Shown here piece after piece: positions 1-8,496 of a DNA stretch of 38,701 nt. The DNA is from a virus. The position numbers and the translations under genes were made by a program. The notes beneath the pieces are model-generated. The model was given only the letters and a program-made list of their open reading frames with translations, had not been told where the DNA came from and did no database searches. Position 1 is the first letter of the stretch. Every line of letters begins with the position of its first letter. The DNA lies in the IMG/VR virus record IMGVR_UViG_3300030382_004717, positions 1-38,701 of that record; one strand, written 5' to 3'.

Positions 1-549
1 AGATGTAGCTATTGTGATACTTCTTATAGCTGGACAGCAAAAGGTAGTACTATTAAATCTGTTATTGAATTGGGAGGGATGGTTTTAAATAGTAAAGTTT
101 CTAAGGTTACTATAACTGGAGGTGAACCTTTATTACAAAATAAAGAACTTATTCCTTTATTAAAATTACTTACAGAGAAAAAAATATATACCAGTATTGA
201 AACTAATGGAAGTGTTTTACCCGATGAGTTATTTCGGAGTGATTTTGTATATTATATTTGGGATTATAAATTACCAAGTTCTGGACAAATAAAGGAAATG
301 AAAGATGAAGAAATATTTAGAACTGTTTTACATAAAAATGATTGGGTAAAATTTGTTATTCAAGACCATAAAGATTTTGTGAAGGCGATAGCCGCAATTC
401 ATTGGCTTTTGCCAGATCATACCAATGTTGCCTTTTCCCCAGTTATAAATAAATTTTCGTGTCGACAGTTAATAGGTTTAATGGATGAGTATAATATCCT
501 ATACCCAGTTGTAAGTGTCCAATTGCACAAGCTGGTAAATATGGAGTGA
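1..549 (+). CDS. queE: QueE-like 7-carboxy-7-deazaguanine synthase, 5' end outside window
   Basis: This is the 3' part of a radical SAM enzyme; the reading frame is open from base 1 and the start lies upstream. The first residues read R-C-S-Y-C-D-T, the end of the radical SAM cysteine cluster with the CxYCD form typical of QueE. It is followed about 30 residues on by TGGEPLLQ, the SAM-binding GGEP motif. QueE converts carboxy-tetrahydropterin to 7-carboxy-7-deazaguanine, the precursor of preQ0 used for queuosine and, in phages, for 7-deazaguanine DNA modification. The visible 182 residues fit a family of about 200-250. The partner genes (queC, queD, folE, an inserting enzyme) are not in this window and would be expected upstream. 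The stop overlaps the GTG start of the next small ORF. Confidence 0.85.
   Translation, partial: RCSYCDTSYSWTAKGSTIKSVIELGGMVLNSKVSKVTITGGEPLLQNKELIPLLKLLTEKKIYTSIETNGSVLPDELFRSDFVYYIWDYKLPSSGQIKEMKDEEIFRTVLHKNDWVKFVIQDHKDFVKAIAAIHWLLPDHTNVAFSPVINKFSCRQLIGLMDEYNILYPVVSVQLHKLVNME
486..496 (+). promoter_or_regulatory. TGAGTATAATA motif (putative promoter -10 region)
   Basis: This is the first of six exact copies of TGAGTATAATA in the window. It lies inside the end of the queE-like gene, 49 bases before the GTG at 546. It contains a perfect TATAAT. The promoter role is inferred from the recurrent spacing to gene starts; no convincing -35 box is seen. Confidence 0.4.
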
Positions 550-701
550 AGATATATTTTGCATTTGTTCATAGATTAACAAGAGCCAAAATGTTACATA
601 AAATGGATGCTAAGATATTAACTTCTTTTGTTGATTCTGGGCGGATTAATAAAAATGGCATAAGAAAATTAATAAAACTTTATTCGAAAGGAACTAAATG
701 A
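546..701 (+). CDS. small basic protein, unknown
   Basis: A 51-residue ORF starts at GTG 546, overlapping the queE stop, and ends at TGA 699-701, overlapping the ATG of the clamp gene. It exactly fills the otherwise empty 150-base gap, with overlaps at both ends as in the rest of the operon. That is the main reason to believe it. The product starts MKIYFAFVHRLTRAK and is rich in Lys and Arg, with no recognised domain. The position suggests co-translation with queE, but the function is unknown. Confidence 0.5.
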   Translation: MKIYFAFVHRLTRAKMLHKMDAKILTSFVDSGRINKNGIRKLIKLYSKGTK

Positions 702-1741
702 AATCAGCTGATTTATTAACATCGTTAAATTTAGTAAGACCTGCCTTATCTATTAAACCTTACTCTCCTATATTAACTCATTTTTGTTTTAATGATAAAA
801 GAGTTGAAGCTTACAATGGGGAACTTTATGTCGGAGCAGATACAGAAGTAGATTTTGATTTGGCTGTACCAGGAGATTTTTTGTACCGATTTGTTTCAAC
901 ATTAAAAAAGGATATAAAGTTTAAAACTAACAAAGATAATTTGGTAACTCTTACCTCTGGGAAATCAGTTAATAAGTTACAAGGATTACCTGCTAAAGAT
1001 TTTAATTGTCCTGTTATTAGTGAAGATGATAAACCAGATATAACTTTAACTATAACAGAAAAATTTATTGATGCTATTAGAGATTTATTACCTTTCACTG
1101 GGGATGATCAGTTGTTCCCTCAGTACATAGGTTTATTAGCTACTTCTGATTATATCTATGCCACAAATGGGAGAGTTATTTCAAGAGCCAAGATTAAATT
1201 GGATTTGAAATCTAATATTTTTATTCCTAAGTCTTTTTGTATTGAGTTAATACGATTGATTTCTGAATTAGAGACTATAGAAATATTTGATAATTTTATT
1301 ACTGCTTATGGGACAAAAGGAAATAAGGTAGAGGTGATCCATTCTATCCCAGACGTTAAGTTTCCTGATTGTAAAGGTATGTTTACTTCGTTTAAGAAAC
1401 ATTTAAAAACTAATGTTGTAGATATATCTGATGAGTTTTTGGATTGTTTTGAAAGAATAAATTTAGTTAGCCAAGGATTGATAGATAAGAATTGTTCAAT
1501 AAAATTTGATAAGGATTGTGTTGAGTTTGATTTAGATAATAAATCATTCAGTCATTTGAATGAGAAGGTAGAAATTAAAGGTTGTAAAATAAAGGATGAA
1601 GTAGAAGTGTTTATCCCATCATTATTTTCTTGTAGTAAAATTAGCGATAAATTTGGTGTTGTTGATTCTGGTAAATCTAAAGTTTTATATTTTATTGCGG
1701 AAGATTCTAAAATTGATATTCTTGTTAGTCTTGTAGGTTAA
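698..1741 (+). CDS. DNA polymerase sliding clamp-like (DnaN-like) protein
   Basis: This 347-residue protein has the length and texture of a bacterial-type beta clamp (three repeated clamp folds, about 360 residues). The opening, with LNLVRPALSIKP followed by a hydrophobic strand, resembles the first clamp domain. The C-terminus ends in alternating hydrophobic strands (KVLYFIAEDSKIDILVSLVG), where clamps place their terminal strand. No catalytic motif is expected. Context supports the call: the next two genes are a DNA polymerase and a clamp loader, so clamp, polymerase and loader form one operon. The ATG at 698 has AAAGGA upstream and the stop abuts the polymerase ATG. The call is by pattern and context rather than a diagnostic motif. 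Confidence 0.6.
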   Translation: MKSADLLTSLNLVRPALSIKPYSPILTHFCFNDKRVEAYNGELYVGADTEVDFDLAVPGDFLYRFVSTLKKDIKFKTNKDNLVTLTSGKSVNKLQGLPAKDFNCPVISEDDKPDITLTITEKFIDAIRDLLPFTGDDQLFPQYIGLLATSDYIYATNGRVISRAKIKLDLKSNIFIPKSFCIELIRLISELETIEIFDNFITAYGTKGNKVEVIHSIPDVKFPDCKGMFTSFKKHLKTNVVDISDEFLDCFERINLVSQGLIDKNCSIKFDKDCVEFDLDNKSFSHLNEKVEIKGCKIKDEVEVFIPSLFSCSKISDKFGVVDSGKSKVLYFIAEDSKIDILVSLVG

Positions 1742-4108
1742 ATGTCTTTTTTCCCTGTTAGAACTAAAAAATCAAAAAGTGCTGGATCAGTTTATGATTG
1801 TTCAGTTTGTAAGTTAGATAAGAATTGTAAGACTCCTGTGATGGAAGGATCAGGCAATTTACAAGCTGACATTATGATTATTGGCGAAGCTCCTATGCGG
1901 GAGGAAGATAGACAAGGCAAACCTTTCCTTGGGAAATCTGGTGAACTGTTAAGAAACACTTTGAAGAAATTTAAAATTAAAGCTGAAGATTGTTTTATAA
2001 CTAATAGTGTAAGATGTAGACCAGAAAAAAATAGAATTCCCTCCGCTAAAGAAATAAAATGTTGTTCTAAATTCCTTCAGGAAGATATTAAACAAGTCCA
2101 ACCAAAGATAATGGTTTTGTTAGGAGGGGTGGCTTGTAAGGCTATTTTAAATGAGAGTGCTGTTTCTAAATATAGTGGCTACCAATTATTGTCCGCAGAT
2201 TACAATTGTTATATCGTTCCTACCTATCATCCAACCAAAGTATTAAAAGATTATGAATATAAAACTATCTTTGAAAATGATTTATCGAAACTAAAAATTT
2301 TAAAGAATAAAGATTTAAAGTTAAATGATTTCACTAAAGGTAATACTGTATTAGAAGAGTTTGATGATGTTATTGATGTATTAAGAAGTATAAGAAAGGA
2401 TAGTTTAAAATTTGCTTTAGATTGGGAAACATACCCATTGCGTCCATATAATGAAGATTCAGTTATTGTTAGTTGCGGGATAGCTATTGGGAGGAATGAA
2501 TCTTATACGTTTCTTATGGAAGGTAATTGGAGTGATGAGCAGTGGAAAGAATTAGTATTTGAGTTTGATGAATTGTTTAATTCTGATTGTCCTAAAGTAT
2601 TTTTTAATTATAAGTTTGAAAAAGATTGGGCGGTCAACAGATTAGGAGTTGATATAACAGGTGATATTAGAGACATGATGTTGGTTTCTTATTTAGAGGA
2701 TTCAAGAAAAGGTACAAATGGACTTGAGTTTCAATCGTTTGTTAATTTTGGTGTCGGTAAAATTAAAGAAGCTAATAAATATAAAAAAGATATGAGAAAG
2801 TGTCCTACAACATTATTACATGATTATCAGGGAAGAGATGCCCGATTAACTTTTGCATTAGAAGAATGCAAATGGATTCACATGGACACAGATGATAAAC
2901 AATCTAAAATTTATTATGATTTATTACTTCCTGGGACAGATGCTATACTTGATTCTGAAATAGAAGGTGTTTTAGTTGATAAACCTGTAGTGAAAGATAT
3001 TAGGGGTAAATTAATTAGTAAACAAACAATAGCAATAAAAAATTTAAAAGATATTCTGAAAAGAAATGGAATTATTTTAACAAATATTATTAAGGATTTA
3101 AATTCACCAGATCAAATATCTAATATTTTATTTAATGTGTTAAAATTAAAATCGACCAAGAAAACTGCTAAAGGTAAGAACAGTGTAGATAAAGAAGTAT
3201 TAGAACATTATAAAGAAGAACCTTTCTGTGAATTTTTATTGGAGTATCGTGGGTTAGCGAAGTTGTTGTCTACTTATGTAGATGGGCTTGAAGATGTTCT
3301 TTATGATGATGGATTATTGCACCCAAGTTTTAATCTTCATCTTACTGGTACAGGTAGATTGTCAGGTACAAATCCGAATATGCAAAATATTCCAAAAAGA
3401 AAAAATAGATTTGTTCGTGAAATGTTTAATGCTCCTGATGGTCATTTAATTATGTCTTTTGATTATAGCGGTGCGGAAGTTAGGGGTATGGCTATGGAAT
3501 CAAAAGATAGTACGTTGATTAAGTATATCAAAGAAAAATATGATATGCATCAGTTCTGGGCGGACAGGATAAAAGAATTAACTGTTAGGGAAACTACAAG
3601 ACATGAAGGTAAAAATTCATTTGTGTTCCCTTCGTTTTATGGAGCTTCTTATAAATCAATTGCTGAGTCTTTAGATATTAAAGAAGATATATCTAAACAA
3701 TTACAGGATGAATTGTTTAAAGAGTTTCCTGGAATGAAGAGATGGCAAGAGAAAGTTAAAAAATTTTATGATAAAAATGGTTATGTAGAATCATTATTTG
3801 GGCGAAAGAGATATGCTCCTTTGAGTTACAACCAAATTATAAATACTCCGATTCAATCATTGGCGGCAGATTTTACTTTAAAAGCTTTAATTAAGTCCAT
3901 AAAAAAAGGATATAGAATGTGCTGGACGATTCATGATGATAATTCTTTTTATATCCCAGATGACAAAGTGGAAAGTTCGTATAATGAGATAAAAGATATT
4001 ATGACTAATTTAGATTTACCTTTTATAAATGTACCTTTAGAAGTTGATTGTTCTGTAGGGGAAAATTGGTTTGATATGGTTGATATTAATGAAATTTTAG
4101 GGGGTTAA
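1742..4108 (+). CDS. uracil-DNA glycosylase / family A DNA polymerase fusion
   Basis: One 788-residue protein holds three modules. Residues 1-190 are a family 4-type uracil-DNA glycosylase: Fe-S cysteines C20, C23, C92 and C107 or C108, the GEAP motif at 48-51 followed by PFLGKSG, and a TYHP motif near 160. Residues about 200-400 are a DnaQ-like 3'-5' proofreading exonuclease: DWET near 225, a YKFEKD block near 290, and GRDARLTF near 360. Residues about 450-788 are the polymerase: motif A DYSGAEVR near 573, motif B RHEGKN...YG near 619, and motif C IHDD near 729 where bacterial Pol I has VHDE. No 5'-3' exonuclease is present. From family knowledge, a UDG-like N-terminus on a family A polymerase is described in SPO1-type phages. 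The ATG directly follows the clamp stop. Confidence 0.93.
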   Translation: MSFFPVRTKKSKSAGSVYDCSVCKLDKNCKTPVMEGSGNLQADIMIIGEAPMREEDRQGKPFLGKSGELLRNTLKKFKIKAEDCFITNSVRCRPEKNRIPSAKEIKCCSKFLQEDIKQVQPKIMVLLGGVACKAILNESAVSKYSGYQLLSADYNCYIVPTYHPTKVLKDYEYKTIFENDLSKLKILKNKDLKLNDFTKGNTVLEEFDDVIDVLRSIRKDSLKFALDWETYPLRPYNEDSVIVSCGIAIGRNESYTFLMEGNWSDEQWKELVFEFDELFNSDCPKVFFNYKFEKDWAVNRLGVDITGDIRDMMLVSYLEDSRKGTNGLEFQSFVNFGVGKIKEANKYKKDMRKCPTTLLHDYQGRDARLTFALEECKWIHMDTDDKQSKIYYDLLLPGTDAILDSEIEGVLVDKPVVKDIRGKLISKQTIAIKNLKDILKRNGIILTNIIKDLNSPDQISNILFNVLKLKSTKKTAKGKNSVDKEVLEHYKEEPFCEFLLEYRGLAKLLSTYVDGLEDVLYDDGLLHPSFNLHLTGTGRLSGTNPNMQNIPKRKNRFVREMFNAPDGHLIMSFDYSGAEVRGMAMESKDSTLIKYIKEKYDMHQFWADRIKELTVRETTRHEGKNSFVFPSFYGASYKSIAESLDIKEDISKQLQDELFKEFPGMKRWQEKVKKFYDKNGYVESLFGRKRYAPLSYNQIINTPIQSLAADFTLKALIKSIKKGYRMCWTIHDDNSFYIPDDKVESSYNEIKDIMTNLDLPFINVPLEVDCSVGENWFDMVDINEILGG

Positions 4109-4112
4109 AAAT

Positions 4113-5039
4113 ATGTCTTATCACACAGCTTATAGACCTGATAATTTAGATGATTTTGTTGGTAACAGAGGTATAGTTGACAGTTTGAAAAAACAATTTG
4201 AGAACAAGGATTCTATAACATCTGCGTTTTTATTTTATGGGGAAGCTGGGACAGGGAAAACTACTTTGGGGAAGATAGTAGCAAAGATGCTTGGTAGTAG
4301 TGCTGTTGCTGATATAAATGCAGCTAATAATAGGGGTATAGATACTGTCCGACAAATTATTGAAGATTCAAAATATAGAAATTTTGATGGTTCCCCAAAA
4401 GTATTTATATTTGATGAATGTCATATGTTAACTAAGGAATCTCAAAATGCTTTATTAACAACGGTTGAAACTCCTACTGCGGGATCACATTTTATTTTTT
4501 GTTCTACTGATCCACAAAAGATATTGAAGACTATAAGAAGTCGTTGTTATGAATATGAAGTGAAGCCATTACGACTTGCTGATATTAAAAAAGTTATTGA
4601 GAGGGTTATTAAGGAAGCTGAATTAGATATTTCAGATGAGATATTTAATTTAATAGTTGAAACGTCCAATGGAATCCCAAGAGAAGCATTGACCAGGTTA
4701 GGGATGCTGAATGGAGTTACTGATGTAGATGAAGCTATTGATCTTGTGTATAAAGATTTATATGAATCTGAAGCTATAGAGCTGTGTAGATTAATAGTTA
4801 AAAGAGGTAAGTGGAAAAACATAGTTGAAATTTTTAAAGGTTTACCAAAGACACAGGATTATGAAGCTTTAAAAGCTATTGTTATGGGGTATCTGGGGAG
4901 CTGTTTATTGAATGTTAAAAATACTGATAATGATATTGAGAGATTTACGAAATTAATGGATACCTTTGTTGGACCTTTAGATTATGCTTGCCAGAGAAAT
5001 GATTTTTTACTTCGGTTAAGCATGGCTTATTTAGGTTAG
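4113..5039 (+). CDS. AAA+ sliding clamp loader subunit (DnaX/RFC-like)
   Basis: This 308-residue AAA+ ATPase shows Walker A GEAGTGKTT near residue 43, Walker B VFIFDECHML near 100, a sensor 1 region FIFCSTDP near 130, and an SRC box (RSRCYEYE) near 145. SRC is the arginine-finger motif typical of clamp loaders. The C-terminal 100 residues are helical, as in loader collar domains. It would open the clamp encoded at 698 and load it on primer-template junctions for the polymerase. It starts four bases after the polymerase stop, with GGGGG(T) as a weak ribosome binding site. Only one loader gene is present, so the subunit may form the whole loader or pair with a product encoded elsewhere. Confidence 0.88.
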   Translation: MSYHTAYRPDNLDDFVGNRGIVDSLKKQFENKDSITSAFLFYGEAGTGKTTLGKIVAKMLGSSAVADINAANNRGIDTVRQIIEDSKYRNFDGSPKVFIFDECHMLTKESQNALLTTVETPTAGSHFIFCSTDPQKILKTIRSRCYEYEVKPLRLADIKKVIERVIKEAELDISDEIFNLIVETSNGIPREALTRLGMLNGVTDVDEAIDLVYKDLYESEAIELCRLIVKRGKWKNIVEIFKGLPKTQDYEALKAIVMGYLGSCLLNVKNTDNDIERFTKLMDTFVGPLDYACQRNDFLLRLSMAYLG

Positions 5040-5052
5040 TCAGTTTTGGAAA

Positions 5053-5063
5053 TGAGTATAATA
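5053..5063 (+). promoter_or_regulatory. TGAGTATAATA motif (putative promoter -10 region)
   Basis: An exact copy of the recurrent motif lies in the intergenic gap after the clamp loader, 45 bases before the ATG at 5109. The gap, the TATAAT core and the strong AAAGGAGG that follows suggest a new transcript starting here. Inference only. Confidence 0.5.
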
Positions 5064-5108
5064 GGATCAACGAGGATATTTTTTAATTTATTTAAAGGAG
5101 GAAATGGT

Positions 5109-5990
5109 ATGAGAGGATTATTAAAGAAAAGTAAAAGGAGTATTACGGCTGTAAAGGTAAAGGAAATAGGGTATACAAAAAGATATAAAAGGAGAACTAT
5201 GGAATCTGTAACTATGGATATTAATCCAAAGATGGCAGTGGAAATGTTGTCCACCATGGTGGGCAACAGAACTCTTACAGATTCTCATGTTTTAAAACTT
5301 GCGAATGCTATGAAGGATAGTGAATGGATGACTAACGGTGAAACTATAAAGTTTAATATAGATGGTCGTGTATTTGATGGCCAGCATAGGTTGAGAGGAA
5401 TAATACAAAGTGGTAAAACAATTAGAACTGTGGTGGTTATGGGATTACCACGGCAGTGTTTTAAAACGGCAGGAGTCGATCAAAAGAAGAGATCCGCAGC
5501 AGATAATTTAAAAATAGAAAATGTGAAAAATGCTTCAGCGATTGCATCAGCATTAAGATTGTTATATATGTATGATAAAAATGAAAATATGACTGATAAT
5601 GCTTTTGAAAGACCTTCATCTTTAAAAATTAGTAATTCAATTTCTTTGTATCCTGGTATACAGGAGAATTTATCTTTTGCTGTGAAATGTAAAGAGACAC
5701 TCCCCGCAAGTATAGGAACTTTTTTACATCTTATTTTTAGTTTGTCGGATAGTGAGAAGGCAGATAGATTTTTTAGTTTGTTAGGAGCTGGTACTAATTT
5801 GAGTGTAGGTAATCCTATATATTCTTTAAGAGAAAAATGTATAGCTATCAGGACTAAGAGTGGTATAAGGGTTACACAAAGAGATACTATTGCTTGGACT
5901 ATTAAAGCATGGAATGCTTATAAGAATAATTATAAGTTACACAAAATAGGTTGGAATAGAACTACTGAGAAATTCCCTCAAATTTCATAA
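5109..5990 (+). CDS. DGQHR / ParB-like domain protein
   Basis: This 293-residue protein has an N-terminal core containing LTDSHVLKLANAM, then a TNGETIKF strand, then the DGQHRL signature near residues 89-94. The same arrangement of a 'drop-down' helix, strand and GQHRL motif is found in ParB/Spo0J-like and DGQHR-domain proteins common in phages. The C-terminal half is helical and not recognised. A nucleotide-binding or nuclease role is possible, but nothing here fixes it. I chose ATG 5109 because AAAGGAGG sits seven bases upstream; an earlier in-frame ATG at 5046 lacks such a site. It lies between clamp loader and recombination genes, so a role in DNA metabolism is likely. Confidence 0.6.
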   Translation: MRGLLKKSKRSITAVKVKEIGYTKRYKRRTMESVTMDINPKMAVEMLSTMVGNRTLTDSHVLKLANAMKDSEWMTNGETIKFNIDGRVFDGQHRLRGIIQSGKTIRTVVVMGLPRQCFKTAGVDQKKRSAADNLKIENVKNASAIASALRLLYMYDKNENMTDNAFERPSSLKISNSISLYPGIQENLSFAVKCKETLPASIGTFLHLIFSLSDSEKADRFFSLLGAGTNLSVGNPIYSLREKCIAIRTKSGIRVTQRDTIAWTIKAWNAYKNNYKLHKIGWNRTTEKFPQIS

Positions 5991-5998
5991 AGGAGAAG

Positions 5999-6460
5999 AT
6001 GGATTATAAAAAATATTTGAAGATAGATAAAGATAATTTGGATGAGGAGTGTATAAATCAGCCTGTGTTGTATGATGAATACGCTTCTCAGGTTCCTGAT
6101 TTGATACATGAAATGGAAATATGTAAAATTGAAATGGAAGAACTGAGGGCAGATTTATACAAGCAAAATGTAATAAATGCTTTAGAACAAGGAGAGAAAA
6201 AACCAACTGAGAAAGCTATAGAGAATCAAATCATTTTAGATAAGTCTTTTCAAACAGCGCAGGATGATTATTATGAAGCTAAAAAGAAAGCGGAAAAAGG
6301 TAAAATAATCAGGGAAACATTTATGCAAAGGAAGGAAATGATTAGAGGTTTGATTGAATTACACAACAGTACTTATTTTTGTAGAGCTGAGACTAAAACT
6401 GATAAGTCAGTAAAAGAATCTTATGATAATAAAAAATTAAAGAGAAGAAGAGGTCAGTAA
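5999..6460 (+). CDS. helical protein, possible UvsY-like recombination mediator
   Basis: This 153-residue protein is mostly charged helix (IEMEELRADLY, YYEAKKKAEKGK) and probably forms a coiled coil. The N-terminus pairs a short acidic stretch with QPVLYDEYASQ, and the C-terminus has RKEMIRGLIELHNSTYF. That layout and length recall T4 UvsY (about 137 residues), which loads UvsX on gp32-coated DNA. The next genes are a gp32-like ssDNA-binding protein and a UvsX-like recombinase, which is where a mediator would be expected. There is no diagnostic motif, so the mediator idea rests on context. AAAGGAGA precedes the ATG. Confidence 0.45.
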   Translation: MDYKKYLKIDKDNLDEECINQPVLYDEYASQVPDLIHEMEICKIEMEELRADLYKQNVINALEQGEKKPTEKAIENQIILDKSFQTAQDDYYEAKKKAEKGKIIRETFMQRKEMIRGLIELHNSTYFCRAETKTDKSVKESYDNKKLKRRRGQ

Positions 6461-6461
6461 A

Positions 6462-6593
6462 ATGGAATACTTAAAATATATACCGTATTTAATTTTATCA
6501 TTAATTGTTATTTATATCGGTGCGAGATTAGCTACTCGTGCTTATTTTAATAGCAGAATAGATTATGAAAAGGAGGAAAAGAAAAATGAGTAA
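6462..6593 (+). CDS. small single-pass membrane protein
   Basis: A 43-residue ORF runs from ATG 6462 to TAA 6591-6593, two bases after the previous stop and overlapping the ssDNA-binding protein start. Residues 8-24 (PYLILSLIVIYIGARLA) form one hydrophobic helix, followed by a charged tail rich in Lys and Glu. It fills the only gap between these genes. Function unknown. Confidence 0.5.
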   Translation: MEYLKYIPYLILSLIVIYIGARLATRAYFNSRIDYEKEEKKNE

Positions 6594-7473
6594 AAGACGT
6601 AAATTTTATGGTGTAAAACCAGAAAGTGTAAGAGCAGAGAATACAAGGGAAGGAGGTAATTTTTATTTAGATTTGCCAGATGGGTTAGAAAAATGGTCGC
6701 CAAAAGATGGGGATAATTACATAAGGATATTACCATCATGCGATCCAGATTTTGATATTTGGTTTCATGTTTGGTTCCATTATAATCCGCAAAGTAAAAA
6801 ATATTTTTTATGTCCTAAAAATATGTCTCCCAAGAATTCAAAACAGTCATGCCCAGTTTGTGAGGAATTTACAGAACTTCAAAACAATGGTGAGTCTGAT
6901 AATGTATGTAGACAATTTAAACCTCAAGCACGGACATTGTTTTTTATAATTGATAGAGAGGATGAGAAAAAGGGAGTTCAAGTTTACCCAGCTTCAAGAT
7001 GGCAGGTCGCAGTAGATATTTTTGATCAGATGGAAGATAAAAGAAAACAGACTACCATTGATATAGCTGATAGTGAAAATGGTTACGATATTATTATAAG
7101 TAAAGAAGGTAAGGGGATGCATACGAAATATAAAGCTAAAATTGATCGTGATTCTTCTGATATAGGTTTTGATGATTGGGAAGAGGAATTAGTATCCTTT
7201 GCTGATGTGATTGCTGAGGAAAAACCTTACGATGAAATTAAGGCTGATTTTTTTGGTGGGGGCAGCACTGAAGAAGAACAAGAAGAAGAGAAACCAGAAG
7301 AAGAGAAGCCAGAAGAAGATGATGTGCAAGATCATGATCCTCCTGTAAGAAGAAGCTCAAGTTCAAGACGAAGAACAAGTAAAGATGTTGAGGATGAGCC
7401 AAAAAAAGAAGAGAATGGAAAAAAAGAATCTGTTAGGGATAGATTAAAAAGAAAAGTAAGGAGTAAAAGGTAA
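6586..7473 (+). CDS. gp32-like zinc ssDNA-binding protein
   Basis: This 295-residue protein resembles T4 gp32. A short basic N-terminus (MSKRRKFYG) could give cooperativity. The core carries a zinc site with H61 or H65, C76, C89 and C92 (H-x10-C-x12-C-x2-C counting from H65), close to the His-Cys-Cys-Cys site of gp32. Aromatic residues around it (DIWFHVWFHY) would stack on bases. From about residue 228 there is a Glu-rich tail (EEEQEEEKPEEE), as expected for a partner-binding tail. Unusually, it then continues into a Ser/Arg/Lys-rich end (RRSSSSRRRT...RDRLKRKVRSKR). I chose ATG 6586 because GGAGG lies nine bases upstream; the in-frame ATG at 6565 overlaps that ribosome binding site. It precedes the recombinase gene. 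Confidence 0.82.
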   Translation: MSKRRKFYGVKPESVRAENTREGGNFYLDLPDGLEKWSPKDGDNYIRILPSCDPDFDIWFHVWFHYNPQSKKYFLCPKNMSPKNSKQSCPVCEEFTELQNNGESDNVCRQFKPQARTLFFIIDREDEKKGVQVYPASRWQVAVDIFDQMEDKRKQTTIDIADSENGYDIIISKEGKGMHTKYKAKIDRDSSDIGFDDWEEELVSFADVIAEEKPYDEIKADFFGGGSTEEEQEEEKPEEEKPEEDDVQDHDPPVRRSSSSRRRTSKDVEDEPKKEENGKKESVRDRLKRKVRSKR

Positions 7474-8496
7474 TTGGCAAAAGGAATAAAATTAAAAAAA
7501 AGCATTCAGAAGGTATTCAATTTTATATCTTCTGGGTGTGTTGTTCTTAATAAGGTTCTTGGCGGTGGTTGGGTACTTGGTAGAATAAGTAATATCATTG
7601 GGGATGAATCTTCAGGTAAGACTTTATTGGCAATAGAAGCGTGTGCTAATTTTGCAACACAATATCCAGATGGTGAAATTTATTACCACGAAGTTGAATC
7701 AGCGTTTGATGTAGAATATGCTGAGTCTTTAGGTTTGCCAACAAATAGAGTTATCTTTATAGATGATGAATGGGCTAAGAAAGAAAAATTAGACTTAGAT
7801 GTTTTTACTATTGATGGTTTGTTTACAGCTTTGAATTATGTGATAAAGAGAAATTTCAAAAAGCCAAAACTTTACATTTTGGATTCTTTAGATGCATTGG
7901 AAGATTCTACAGAGAGCAGAGATGAGTTTGTGGGTGAAGCTGGTTACAGTGGTGCAAGAAAGGCAGCAAGCATGTCGTCATTATTTAGGAAATTGACTTC
8001 TAAAGTAAAAACAAGCAATGCTCATTTTATGGTTATATCCCAAACAAGGATGAAGATTGGGGTTACATTTGGAAAAAAGAAAACAAGATCAGGTGGAAAG
8101 GCATTAGATTTTTATGCAAGTCAAATTCTTTGGTTGTCAAGATTAAAAAGATTAAAGAAGAAAATTCATAATATTGATAGGGAGTATGGTGTGCATATCT
8201 TAGCTAAATGTGAAAAAAATAAAATTGGATTACCTTTTAGAGAGGCAAAGATAGATATTCTTTATAGATATGGGATGGACGATATAAAAGCATCTTGGGA
8301 TTATTTAAAAGAGGAAAAATGTCTTAGTAGGTTAAAATTTCCTGATGTTGATTATGGTTCTTTAAAAAGGACTTTTGATAAATGCTTTGATATAGAGAAT
8401 GGTGAAGACAATGTTAAGGCATTACACAGTGTAGTTGAAGAAGTGTGGGATGAGATTGAAACAGAATTGTTGCCAAAGAAAGGTAAATATAAATGA
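7474..8496 (+). CDS. UvsX/RecA-like recombinase
   Basis: This 340-residue RecA-fold ATPase shows Walker A GDESSGKT at residues 43-50, a catalytic glutamate in the YHEVESAFD strand near 72, Walker B LYILDSLDAL near 130, and a VISQTR strand near 190 followed by the GGKALDFYAS segment. These correspond in order to RecA/UvsX motifs. It would form the presynaptic filament for strand exchange on DNA coated by the upstream ssDNA-binding protein. The start is TTG 7474, immediately after the previous stop, with AAGGAG about ten bases upstream. The stop overlaps the ATG of the homing endonuclease gene. Confidence 0.9.
   Translation: MAKGIKLKKSIQKVFNFISSGCVVLNKVLGGGWVLGRISNIIGDESSGKTLLAIEACANFATQYPDGEIYYHEVESAFDVEYAESLGLPTNRVIFIDDEWAKKEKLDLDVFTIDGLFTALNYVIKRNFKKPKLYILDSLDALEDSTESRDEFVGEAGYSGARKAASMSSLFRKLTSKVKTSNAHFMVISQTRMKIGVTFGKKKTRSGGKALDFYASQILWLSRLKRLKKKIHNIDREYGVHILAKCEKNKIGLPFREAKIDILYRYGMDDIKASWDYLKEEKCLSRLKFPDVDYGSLKRTFDKCFDIENGEDNVKALHSVVEEVWDEIETELLPKKGKYK

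Noticed and set aside
826-1098. Minus-strand open frames such as this one and others at 33044-33391 and 34287-34613
   Set aside because: They are antisense to well-supported genes, lack ribosome binding sites and show Ser/Leu/Phe-rich composition typical of reversed purine-rich coding DNA.
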